NCBI GenBank assembly: GCA_021521415.1
Contig: JAIQDT010005021.1
Location: 62,001 to 126,000, forward strand
Reading direction: 5' to 3'
Source: Bidens hawaiensis
Taxonomy: Eukaryota; Streptophyta; Magnoliopsida; Asterales; Asteraceae
DNA: 64,000 nucleotides
Shown: positions 49,115-60,152 of the stretch, one piece after another
Numbering within the stretch: the first letter of the stretch is position 1
Layout: each line of letters starts with the position of its first letter
Program-made: the position numbers and the translations under genes
Notes under the pieces: model-generated
What the model saw: only the letters and a program-made list of their open reading frames with translations
Database searches by the model: none
What the model was told of the DNA's origin: nothing

Positions 49115-50090
49115 GAAGATATAAACCCGTATGTCCCACCATATGTTAGACAAACGGGCAGTAATGCAGCCTCAACATCTAAAACAACTATTGATAAGAA
49201 AGTTGAACACAGGAGTTGTTTCAGATGCAATCAATTAGGACACATGATTGCTGATTGCCCTCTGAAGCAGATATTCAGAGGTATGAGGCCTTGGAAAACT
49301 GAGAACAGAACTAACAGTAATCACTATAATGGTAAAAATGAAAACTCATCAAAGTTCAGAAATTGGACTAATCCAGGTTTTCAAAGAAATCGATCTCAGT
49401 TTTTCCCTGTTAATAACCAAATCATGAGTAATAATTCATTTAATTCACGAAGGTTTGGATGGCCTCATAGTCAATCTACAAGAAGGTATCCTTTTAGGAC
49501 TTACAGATATCATACTAATACTAACTTTGGACAGCCAAAGTACGGGATGCATTTTAACATATTTAATCGACCCAAGACCAATAGGTCTTGGGTCCCCAGA
49601 TTTTAATCCTCTGCTTTAATCGTGCATGAACAGTTGAACAGAGCTGCAAACAATCTATGGGTTATGGATAGCGGTTGTTCCCGGCACATGACGGGTAACA
49701 AGAATTTGTTACACTAATGGAAACCTGTTCAGGGAGGAAGAGTGAGTTTTGCTGGAGAGAGTGGTGGAAGGATTACTGGAATTGGGACGGTGACTAATGG
49801 TAAAATGACGTTAGAGAAAGTGAATTTCGTTGAAGAACTGAAGCATAATCTGCTGAGTGTATCGCAGATCTGTGACAAAGATTACACTGTGCACTTTACC
49901 AAGAATGAAGCGATCGTACTGTATCCTGGTTTCAAGATACCAGATGAATGGATAGTAATGAAGGCTCCAAGGGAAAAGAATACGTATGTTATGGACATGA
50001 GGTTGATTGAGATGGCAACAGAAGAATCGTGTCTTCTGTCAAAAGCAACTGAATCGGAGTCCGAGTTATGGCATCGAAGAATGGGCATAT
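49115..50090 (+). pseudogene. Copia gag tail and protease
   Basis: The remaining gag is the nucleocapsid end, with the zinc knuckle CFRCNQLGHMIADC (CX2CX4HX4C) followed by an Asn/Arg-rich tail. Only about 220 bases separate the primer site from this point, so the capsid part is deleted. After TAA 49604-49606 the frame continues into the aspartic protease (LWVMDSGCSRHMTG). A second TAA lies at 49715-49717. Then come FVEELKHNLLSVSQICD and the pre-integrase LWHRRMG, where one base is lost (about 50083) and the frame changes. Confidence 0.9.
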
Positions 50091-52929
50091 TCATCTTCGG
50101 AAAATGAACTACATTGTCAAGAATGGGCTGGTGCTGGGTGTTCCCTTGAAAAATTTCAACTTTGAAGACCAATGCTTATCGTGCAAAAAGGGAAAGCAAC
50201 ACAAGAAATCCCATCACACCAAGAAGGTTAATTCAATAGTCAGTACCCTAGACCTACTTCACATGGATCTCTTCGGTCCCGTGAATGTAAAAAGCCTAGG
50301 TGGAACATCATACTGCTTGGTGATAACTGATGATTTCTCTCGATATTCTTGGGTATATTTCCTGAAGTCAAAGGATGAAACGGTTCAGATGGTAATAAAT
50401 CTGATTACTAAAGTTGAGAATATTATGGGGAAAAGGGTTAAATACATCAGGATTGACAATGGGACAGAGTTCAAAAACTATCAGATGGAGATCTTCTGCT
50501 TACAGAAAGGGATAGACCACCAGTACAGCGCTCCGTATACTCCGCAACAAAATGGAGTGGCTGAGAGGAAGAACAGAACGTTAATTGAAGGAGCCAGAAC
50601 CATGCTGGCTGATTCGAAACTTCCTGTGGTGTTCTGGGCTGAAGCTGTTGCAACAGCCTGTTATATCCTTAATAGAGTTTTAACTGTTAAAAGATTGAAT
50701 AAAACATGTTATGAACTTATGCATGGGAGAAAGCCTAACTTGAGTGGTCTTGAACCATTCGGGTCCCCGTGTTCGATATTAAAGACAAATTCTAAATTTG
50801 GTGAAATAGCCGACGAAGGTATTTTAGTCGGATATGTTGTTGGGACTCCCAACAAACGAGTCTTTAATACATCGACCAGCAAGGTTGAGGTGGTGTGTAA
50901 CACTGATATCACAAGTTACAAATCACCAAAACCAAGCACGGGACCCGCTGGGGCTTTCGACTATGATAGGCTTTTTAAATCTTTTAACATGCCTTACTTG
51001 GATTGTGCAGAAGTTGATGAGAGAATTGCTACGAAGATGCTTTATGATGAGGAAGACAATTATGTGCAACGACCGCAGTACGATGAATGTCAGCATTCCT
51101 CGTCAAATGCTGTCGATACCCCTGCTCCCTCTACAGAAGAGGAATTCTTCAATCCATTTCACTCTCAACAACAATCACCCATTGATGAGCTACCTTCGAA
51201 CCTGGAAGACAATCTGCAAGTCAGTTCGGTTCCGACTACGAGAGTTCACAAAAATCACCCTTTGGAGAACGTGATAGGTGATCTGTCCGACGGTGTACAA
51301 ACAAGACAAAGCTTGATTGAGCACACCTGTGTTTACACAAGCATTAAAGATACAGGCATCATTAACGAATGCTTGTACACCTGCTTCATCAGCCAGATTG
51401 AACCAAAGAACTATCAAATGGCTCTCAAGGACAGCTCGTGGGTCGAAGCCATGCAAGAAGAGTTAGCCCAGTTCAAGAAGATGGAGGTATGGAATTTGGT
51501 TGCAAAACCGAAAAATGTGCATGCGATTGGCACAAAATGGGTTTTCAAATGCAAGAGAGATGAAAAAGGGATAATTATCAGAAACATGGCGAGGCTGGTT
51601 GTAAAGGGTTTTAATCAGCAAGAGGGGATCGACTACAATGAAGTGTTTGCTCCTGTGGCGAGATTAGAAGCGATTCGATTGTTTTTGGCATTTGCTGCAC
51701 ACAAGGAGATGAAGGTGTTCCAGTTAGACGTGAAGAGTGCGTTTCTTAACGGTAAAGTCGATGAGGTAGTGTACGTTGAGCAACCTCCGGGTTTTACTGA
51801 CCCAGACTTTCCTGATCACGTGTACAAGCTAAGTAAAGCGCTATATGGGCTACATCAGGCCCCTCGTGCCTGGTACTCAACTTTATCCGATTACTTGCTT
51901 GAGAATGAATTTGAAAGGGGAAGGATAGATAGTACACTGTTCGTTAAGAGAAATGGAAGAGACTTTCTTCTGGTTCAAGTCTACGTGGACGACATCATCT
52001 TCGCTGCATCAAAAGTCGCCATGTGTCAGTAGTTTGAAGCCATCATGAAACAGAGGTTTGAAATGAGTGCTATGGGTGAACTAACTTTCTTTTTAGGATT
52101 GCAGGTTGATCAGAAGAAAGATGGGATGTTCATTCATCAGACTAAGTATGTCCATGACGTTCTCAAACGCTTCAAGATGGAGGACAGCACTCCATTTGAT
52201 ACTCCAGTTTGCGTCAACCATAAACTGGGTGCTGATTCAGATAGCGATGCAGACGTGGACCCCACCCAATATCGGGCAATCATAGGTTCTTTAATGTACT
52301 TAACTGCTTCAAGACCTGATATTATGTTTGCAGTTTGTCTTTGTGCTCGCTTTCAGGCAAACCCAAAGGAATCTCACTTGAAGGGTGTGAAGAGGATACT
52401 GCGGTATCTCAAAGGCAAGCCTAAGCTAGGGTTGTGGTACACGAAAGGAGGAGACTTGGAGCTAGTCGCCTACACAGATTCTGATTATGGAGGGTGCAAT
52501 CAGAATCGGAAGTCAACAACAGGTGGATGTCAGTTTCTTGGAGGCAGATTAGTGTCATGGCAGTGCAAGAAGCAGACCTCAGTCGCCATTTCAACCTGTG
52601 AAGCAGAATACATGGCAGCATCGAACTGCTGCTCGCAGGTTCTTTGGATACAACAGCAATTGCGCGATTATGGTCTGAATTTCACTCATACTCCTATTTG
52701 CATTGATAACACTGCTGCTATCTCAGTAACTAACAATCCCGTAAAGCATAGCAAAACTAAACACATTGACATCCGTCATCATTTTATACGGGATTGTGCT
52801 GAGAAGAAATTGATTGTGCTCGAAAAGGTTGATACGTTAGATAATTTCGCTGATTTGTTTACTAAAGCGTTTGACAAAACTCGTTTTCAAAACCTTGTTG
52901 AGCTGAATGGGATGATCAATCCCGAGTAA
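50086..52929 (+). pseudogene. Copia integrase, RT and RNase H
   Basis: One long frame broken only by TAG 52030-52032. It holds the pre-integrase zinc region ([15 protein letters not shown]), the integrase core with catalytic positions in [18 protein letters not shown] and GVAERKNRT, and the RT ([37 protein letters not shown], catalytic VYVDDIIF). RNase H follows (AYTDSDYGGC, TCEAEYMAAS, IDNTAAI, HSKTKHIDIRHHF), ending at TAA 52927-52929. The stop falls between RT and RNase H. This is the enzyme set that makes and inserts cDNA. Confidence 0.95.
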
Positions 52930-52980
52930 CCGTGTTTTCTTGTCTTTGTTTTAAAAAAAAAGTTAAAATTTAATCACTAT

Positions 52981-53252
52981 CGCTTAGAATTATGTCGGTT
53001 GCCTCAGTTTGAAGGACATATCTTCGAATATGTTTGGTCCTCATTTCTACTTGTAGAATATGAGGATAGCCATTAACCAGATGACTGAAAGTGACCGGGG
53101 CGGTTTATGATGTGTTTTTAATTCTTTCGCTGAAAATTAGTCGTTCATACTTAGTTAGAAGGACACATACTTGTATGTGGTCGGTCCAGCTGATCCATTG
53201 GATCTTCAGGATAGCCGTTTACCTGAAGACTTCGACTTGATCGGGGCGATAG
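52981..53252 (+). ncRNA. Tandem pair of hairpin-forming units (putative RNA structure)
   Basis: Two diverged units of about 124 bp with a period near 148 (52981-53104 and 53129-53252). Each has a hairpin opened by AAGGAC and closed by GGTCC. The inner stems differ in sequence but stay paired: ACATAT/ATATGT in unit 1 and ACACATAC/GTATGTG in unit 2. A second stem follows (TTCTAC/GTAGAA; GATCC/GGATC). The hinge GGATAGCC and the closing CGGGGCG are conserved. The function is unknown. Confidence 0.55.
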
Positions 53253-54262
53253 AAGTTAAGATTTTTTTGTGGGAGATGAAATTATTTTTCAAGTCTACTA
53301 CTTCGTAAGAAGTTCCTTTACTATGTTTAACAGAAAATTGATCCAACCTTGGAAAGTGATAGATATACTGATTCTGTGTGCTTAACTAGTGAAGTTATTA
53401 GGCCTAAAAGACTTTAGAACAGTCATTGTATATCATGGTAGCTTTTTATGGTGCGTAAAAGTAGAAGTGATACTAACTAAATCTACTCGATTTTACGTGG
53501 AAACTCCTTTAGAAGTGTGCATGTCTCCATATATATCTTTCCGAATGATAGGCAGAAAAGCGATTACCCAGTCATACACGAGCCCGTGAGTGTTCTGATT
53601 CCCGTGAAGATAGCGTGTCAAGAAACTGCAGTGATCCAGATTCGGGACTTGCAGTTGTTTACGACTCTGAAACTGTGTAAATACTTTAAAAAAATGTTAC
53701 TGGGACATTCTAGAGCTTATAAGGTTAATACTTCTCAATCAAGATGTGTAAAAGAGAACGGGAAGAAGAGTCTAAAGATCGAAGAGTACTTACTATTTAA
53801 TCAGACACTACGGGTCGAGGTCAATTCGGGGTGACTTGGGGAAAGCCAAATACGCTTTGAGAATAGATAGGAGACATCACAATTTCTGAAGTGTTGCCCA
53901 TTTAAGTTTTGAGCTTAATTGAACCTAACCCGTATCACAGAAACAATGAAAACCATTCTAAGTTATTTACCTGCTTACAACCTGTTTCTTTATGTCATAA
54001 TACAGCTGAACATGGATCTATGTGACAGTCACTTAATTAGTATGATTCCTGTTCGGATCTTTTCTAAAACATGGTAGTCCCTGTCAAGACTGAAATTTGA
54101 TCCCGTGTACTTTATTTTTAAAATTTTTTTTTCTACTTATGTAGTTGTATGATTTAATACCTGGTTACTTAGTCTTGATCGTATCATTTAACGCTTTAAA
54201 GGATGTTTTAAAACTTAATTACAAATTGTTCAAATTATAGGGGTTTGTTGTGAAAATTTTCA

Positions 54263-54965
54263 TATCAGCGAAGTTATCCATAACTTCGCCTGCAATAGGC
54301 GAAGTTATCCATAACTTCGCCTGTATAACCTTACCCCTATATAAAGATATTTTTCTGGTCAAACTGTTTATTATTTTCATAAACCAGCGAACTTATTTTC
54401 GTAACCCTAAGCGAACTTATCTTTCGAATCAAATCTGTGTTGATTTTCTCGACTACTATTCCGATTAAAGGTGTGTAGGGTTGTAGTATCGTATAATCTA
54501 TGTCATTGATGTAAATCAAAGGTCGTATCGACCCGATTCGCGACCCTGTTTTGTCGAAACCTCAACACCCGATTTTCAAACTTGTTTTCACGTGGTCGTA
54601 ATCATATTGATCGTCTAGATCGTCTTAAAAACATGTTTTACGAGATCCTCAATCTCCAAATTCACCAACTACACGTCGTATTGAACGTCTAACTGTTGCC
54701 GATTCATATTCAGGCGAACTTACAGTTTAGGCGAAGTTATCCTTAACTTCGCCTGAGGTTTAACTTCGCCTGATAATTAATTATGTAACAGTATATGAGG
54801 CGAAGTTGTGGTTAGGCGAAGTTATCATTAACTTCGCCTTGCCCTTTTTATTTAACATTTATTACGCGAAGTTCAAGTTGAGGCGAAGTTGTTCCCAACT
54901 TCGCCCCACCTCTAACTTCGCCTACACAGAATAAATCATAACTTCGCTCATGGTAACAGGCGAAC
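54263..54965 (+). repeat. Palindromic AGGCGAAGTT array
   Basis: Nearly twenty copies of GCGAAGTT or its complement AACTTCGC, many paired as inverted repeats such as GGCGAAGTTATCCATAACTTCGCC (two nearly identical hairpins at 54268-54331). The same motif family fills the U3 part of both LTRs and occurs at 49084 and 49111. It is absent from the other elements of the window. Confidence 0.85.
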
Positions 54966-54995
54966 TTGTGATTTGCCTTGACGATTCTCTAACTT

Positions 54996-55011
54996 AGACT
55001 GTTTGTTGCAG
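54996..55011 (+). promoter_or_regulatory. Putative splice acceptor before the additional ORF
   Basis: ACTGTTTGTTGCAG, two bases before the ATG at 55014, has a pyrimidine-rich run and a terminal AG. It would suit a spliced subgenomic mRNA for the downstream ORF. I did not identify the donor. Confidence 0.45.
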
Positions 55012-55013
55012 AA

Positions 55014-57931
55014 ATGGCAGCTGTAGCTGGAGCAGGTGGTGCAGGTGGTGATGAAGGTGGAGACAACAACCGACAGTTTTTCCCGGGGCATATCATGTAC
55101 ATCACATTGGACCCCGGATGCGAGCGGTGTCGATGATTTCGGCGAGATCATCACGTTTCTACTACGCTCGCGTATATTCCACGCGATTACCACAACACTG
55201 CCGATATCTTTGCCAAACATAGAAGATTTCTGGTAGACAGTGGAATATGACTGTCGAGTCGAGCCCCCGGTTATGCGTGCAACGGTTAACAATCAGATAG
55301 TTCAGTTCTCGTCTGAACAGATTAGGGTGGCTTTACAGTTTGGGGATGAAACAAGAGACGATCCTACAGACTTTGTAGCTCCATTCCGAGATGGTGCGTT
55401 TCTGAGGATGGGATATTATGGTCCTTTGGGGGATACTCAGAGACGCAAGGGTTTTTGCTAGACCAGTGGCGCTTTCTCATGCACGTGATGATCGTGTGTA
55501 TGTCAGGGAGAAAGGCTGGTACAGACGGGATGGGTGCGACCATGCAGTCGGCGATGACTGCACTGACTTACAATAAGCGTTACAGCTTTAGTCAGATGGT
55601 ATTTTACGAGATAGATCGTCAGAGAAGAGCAGTGGTGCGTGAGAGATTTCTTATGTATCCAAGATTCCTACAAATGATCTTGAATCATGTTGCTCCCACG
55701 TTACCTCAGCGCCGCCCAATTAGATACGTGGAAAGTGTAAGCAAAAGGATCTTCGCTCAGTGTAGATCATCGAGTGCAAGAAGCAAGCCTGAGCTCCGTC
55801 CTCGACATACTCCACTATTTGGGTACTTGATTAACCCAGAGTATGTTCCAGCTCGTGGGGACGAGTTTCGGGATCCTCATCCACAACAGGCTGGAGCACC
55901 TCAACCACCTGAGGTACAACAAGCTATACCTGCTGCTCCTGTTGTGTCTCCGGAGGAAAATGTAGACCTTGATGAAGCGTTTGGTGGTCAAGGCTTCTTT
56001 GATATGGAACGTGTTGATCCAGAGGAAAATGTGCAAGTCTCAGTTGCACAGGTTTCTAGTGTGAATGTTGCTAGGGCAGCTACGACGGTGGCTGATTCTG
56101 ATTCGTCAGATGATGATGTGGCTGAAGCGAGACGAATTTTGGTAACACAAGAACGGATTCATGGGAAGAGAAAGAGAGTCGATGATGACAGTGAGTCCGA
56201 TTTTGAGGAAGAAGTACATCAGTTGGTCCGTAGATCAAGAAGGGAACGGACAGGTGCAGGTTCGGGAGCTGGTGAGAGCTCAAGGGTGGTACGTTTCACT
56301 CCACCCGCACTGTCCGGTATGACCATGGTTCCTACACCATTGCAAGTTACAAGGCCAAGCGCCACGGACGTTCCCGTGGTGGCTACCTCATCCTCATTCG
56401 GCCTCCCACCCACTACATTCCAACTCTCGACTCCGGAGATTGTATCTTTGCCACCTCCAACTCTTACTCCAACGGAGGTCGTGGCAAGATTTATTGAGTC
56501 GACAGTTGTAGCTACTGCAGGGTTGTCAGTTACGATACCACCTGTGGTTATGTTTATGCCTACTTCTGAGGTCCCGGTTACAATGGAAATCCCTCCTCAG
56601 TACACTCAAGATATATCACATCTGAGGTTTGATTTCGATGCAACCTTATCCGACTCGGAACGAATAGCAGCGCTTGAAAGGGTCGTGGCAGAACAATCAA
56701 GGGTAAATCTTATCCAGACCCATGCTATTCAGCGCCTCGTTGCAGAGAATCAGATTCAGTCGTCCCTGCTGATCGAACATGGCAAAATAATTGATGTCTT
56801 GAAGCAGTTCTTGGCATCTCAGGGGGAGACGAGCTGTAAGGGTGATGAGCTGAGGACGAAGAAGCGTAATGATCGAGACGATGATCCCAATGCATCGAAA
56901 GGTGCAGGTGGAGAGTTGCCAAAACTGAACAAGCTCTTGGGACTTCCACATCTCAGGGGGAGTCAACGAGTGCAGTTGGCGGTTCGGGTGATGATGTGGT
57001 GGTCGTGGATGCTGAAGAGGTGTATGATGATATTGTAGGTGATGAGGATGTGTTACCGGTTGATGAGATAGAGAAGATTGGGGCAGAGATTGTTATTGAT
57101 AATGAGATTAAAGAAGGAGAGATTGTAGAGGAGAACATTGAGCATGAGATTCCGGAAGTTGATAAGGCAGATATGAGTCAAGATATGGGAAGCGATGAGA
57201 CAGAATGGGAAGAGCAGCCAAGATGGAAAGAAGGCTACGCTCAGTGGTTCGTAAAAACGAAGAAACCGGTGGTCCCTACTATGTTCAAGAAAAGTTACAA
57301 CATCAGGGGTTATGCTGAATCGAAAAATGGGATTATATGCTGGTTATATGATGAGCAGTTGAGGCTCTTTGTGATTAAAAGGTATGATGGGGTTCAGTAC
57401 TTCAAAAGGCTGTTGAGATCGTTGAATACATTGCCAGAATGTGAAGTGAAGGACTTAGCCAGATTGGGGTTGATAAACAGAAGTGATGATAACATGGCTA
57501 GAGTCATTGGGAAGATAGTATGGAAGGAAAGTATAAAGGAGAAGAAGTTCGAGCTATTGAAACCACAGAAAGGAAAGCTCGTTGAAGACAAAGATAGAGG
57601 AATGAGAGCAGATGGCAAGCCTTGGATGATCATGAAGTATAAGCCGATCCGGTGTATAAAAGAAGTGCCGATGAAACAAATGCCCAAGAATGTGCTCAAA
57701 GATCTGAAACGGTGGTACGTTGATTGTGAAACAGCTGAAGCAGTAATGGAGGATGAAGATGAACAAGAGCTGATGAGAGTATATGATCCTATGCATTTAG
57801 TGAATTTGTCTCAAGCTGATCTGCAGGTGCTGAACGAGAAGAAAATATTTTATATTCCTGCTTGGAAAGAAGAAGCGAAGAAATATCAAAGAGTTGTTTC
57901 GGTTTGTGTACGAGAAGGAGTTCATTCGTGA
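55014..57931 (+). pseudogene. Additional ORF of the copia element (post-pol)
   Basis: Starts at ATG 55014 (Gly/Ala-rich MAAVAGAGGAGG). A shift near 55100 leads to a conserved block (FGEIITFLLRSR, then QIRVALQFGDE, MGYYGPLGDTQRRKGF) interrupted by TAG 55234-55236. A second shift near 55450 gives the long frame with QWRFLMHVMIVCMS and RFLMYPRFLQMILNH, an acidic Pro-rich middle, and a coiled coil (about 56650-56820, ALERVVAEQSRVN). A third shift near 56935 leads to an acidic stretch and a basic C-terminal domain (YAQWFVKTKKP, YFKRLLRSLNTLPE). I recall similar post-pol ORFs in composite-family copia elements. The role is unknown, and I see no signal peptide or membrane segment, so an envelope function is unsupported. 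Confidence 0.75.
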
Positions 57932-58000
57932 AGATGAAAGATACAAGATTGTTGAAGATTAAAAGACACGTGCTTGAAGATAGAGATATGAAGCTACTGC

Positions 58001-58012
58001 CAAGGGGGAGTC
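58001..58012 (+). promoter_or_regulatory. Copia polypurine tract
   Basis: CAAGGGGGAGTC directly precedes the TGTTGG of the 3' LTR. Confidence 0.92.
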
Positions 58013-58423
58013 TGTTGGTACATGATGTCAGTAGTTCAGTGTCTAGTGTCTGTAATCGAGTTAGTTGGATTTGTGTTTTGGATGTAAGCGAAGTTCTCAC
58101 AAGTTCGCTGAAATAGGCGAACTTGTGGAACAAGCGAAGTTAGGAACAACTTCGCCTAAACATGCTAGGCGAAGTTGTCGTGCTTTATAAGTGTTTAGGT
58201 TACGGCTTAGTTGAACAGAATCAGAGGTAACGAGTTTACGAGTTGTGTAATCGGTGATCAGTGAATCACGTGTTTCCAGTTGTAATACAACGTGTCTTTG
58301 TTTATTGTAACGTGTGTTTGATCGTGTTACGTGTATCGTCTTCTACGCTCGTATCGTCTTACGTAGGGATTCCGCACCTACGTAGAACGAGATATTCCGT
58401 GTAGATTCGGCTGGGAACCAACA
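58013..58423 (+). repeat. Copia 3' LTR
   Basis: Identical to the 5' LTR except for one C/T difference near its end (GTAGATTCGG here, GTAGATCCGG in the 5' copy). The CCAAA target duplication follows. Confidence 0.95.
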
Positions 58424-60152
58424 CCAAAGCTCGGCTCGAGCCAAGTGTTGCATTGTGAAATTAATACATAGAAGTCTATAACAGGTATAACTTAAATATA
58501 CACAAGGCTTGACGAGCCTAAACGAGTTTCCGATACAAGACTCTAGCTTGGGCTTGATGACTAAACAAGCTTTATTTGAGGCTTGGGCTCGGCTAGAGCT
58601 CGAAAAAGCTTCCCTTATTTCGAGATTTTTATCGATTCGATCTCGAGTAGCCCGGCTAGTTTGCACCACTAGTTTTCATGTTTGTAGTTTTTATACTATG
58701 TTATATATAACTAGTTGGTAGAACCCCCCGCGTTGCCGGAGTGGGTGGGGGGGGGGGGGGTATGAGAAAACCACGGAAAAGACTCAAAAGTATGTGACAT
58801 AAGAACGTGAAACATAGTTTCACCCAGTTTCTGTCAAACTGCAAAACAACGATTGCTTCTTGACCAGTTACAAAACAGCTACAGTTGACTTTTTTAAGTC
58901 AAACCCAAAAACCTTTACATAAAAAATTGCAGAACCAATTAGCCTGATTGACATGTATGCCATAAGCAAACTGACCCGAATTCGAAAGTTTGACACCTCA
59001 AATTTTACCTTTATAGCAAACTAATCCGCATTTGGAATCAATTTAAAATATGAAAAAGTTTCGGTCATTGTAAAAGCCAACTATAAAAAATACTAATGCA
59101 AAGCTTAAGAAAATCGTTTAATCGACAAATAATAAATGTAAAGTCGAAAATTGATATAGTTTGTTAAATACTATAATTAGTTAAAATATTAAATACAATA
59201 AAGGAAATAATAACCATATGATAATGTAAAAATAGAGTTGTTAATTTTTTACTGACAGAATTACAGAAATTGTCCTTTATGTTTGTACCAAATTTCAGTA
59301 GTTGTCCTTTATCTTTAAAAGTAACATAATTTGTCCTTTACGTTTCGAAATGTCACACTGTTTGTCCTTTTGTTGGTTTGGTAGATTATATTATTTTTAT
59401 ATTAATGATCGAAAATAACAAAAATTATAAAATATTTTTTTAAAAGGAAATTACCAACCCAATATCGAAGGCATGTCATCACGATAGCATAAATTAACTT
59501 TTATTTTTATTTTGTTTTTCCGGGTAGATAAATTAATGAAAAGAAATCAACAAAATAAAATAAACGCACTATTGTGACGACATCTCCTTTCTATAGGTTA
59601 AATTAACTTTGTGTATTTATTTTTTTATTAATGATCGAAAAATAACAAAAAAATATAAAATAATTTTTTTAAAAGAAAATTACCAACCCTATATCGGCGA
59701 CATGTCGTCGCGATAGATTAAATTAACTTTTATTTTTATTTTGTTATTTTGTGTAGATAATTTAATGAAAAGAAATCAACAAATTACTCGTTATTTGGTT
59801 GAAAAAACCTGGTAAAAAAAATATTTTTTTTAAATTATGGTCACCCTATCTCGAAGACATGTTGTCGAGAAAAGACTAATTTAATAATTTTATTGTAAGG
59901 TTATCTCGACGACAAGTCCTCGATATAGGTTTACTCAAAAAAATAATTAAACCTTATCTCGACGACTTGTCCTCAAAATAGGGTGATTAAAAACAATTAA
60001 TCATTTTTTTAATCACCCTATCTCGAGGACATGTCGTCAAGACAGGCGACTCTATATCGACGACTCTATCTCGACAACAATTTTAAGCTATTACGACAAT
60101 TATGCAGCGACGACGTATATATCGACGACAAGTCGTCGAAAAACGTTATATC

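Larger units (their letters stand above)
52930..55013 (+). other. Copia spacer between pol and additional ORF
   Basis: Two kilobases without credible coding sequence. It begins with a tandem pair of structured units (52981-53252), continues with AT-rich DNA, and from 54263 contains the palindromic AGGCGAAGTT array. A strong splice-acceptor-like sequence closes it at about 54996-55011. Confidence 0.8.
48467..58423 (+). mobile_element. SIRE-like Ty1/copia retrotransposon (9.96 kb)
   Basis: Full-length insertion with LTRs 48467-48877 and 58013-58423 and a perfect 5-bp duplication CCAAA (48462-48466, 58424-58428). Order: LTR, Met-tRNA primer site, truncated gag, protease, integrase, RT, RNase H, long spacer, additional ORF, polypurine tract, LTR. 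The extra ORF after pol fits the SIRE/Maximus lineage. The two LTRs differ at one base in 411 (C at about 48860, T in the partner), which implies very recent insertion, of the order of 0.1 million years at 1.3e-8 per site per year. Coding damage and gag loss make it non-autonomous. Confidence 0.95.
47905..58671. mobile_element. hAT element copy 2, interrupted
   Basis: Same 806-bp hAT as at 31688-32493, with the same ends TAGGGGTGCAAACGAGC and GTTTGCACCACTA. The copia element 48467-58423 lies inside it. Confidence 0.85.
46338..60152. repeat. Block X, copy 2 (split by copia)
   Basis: 46345-48466 matches 30141-32264, and 58424-60152 matches from 32240 to 33968. Between them sits the SIRE-like copia element with its CCAAA target duplication. 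All older insertions of copy 1 are present, showing that the duplication came after them and before the copia element. Confidence 0.88.

Noticed and set aside
48904..49149. Small ORF between the copia primer site and gag
   Set aside because: It overlaps leader and deletion junction, shows no gag capsid motif, and frames change across it.
54268..54331. Resemblance of ATAACTTCG palindromes to loxP-like recombinase sites
   Set aside because: Only the short ATAACTTCG core matches; spacer and arm length do not, there is no recombinase, and the motif is one of many degenerate copies.
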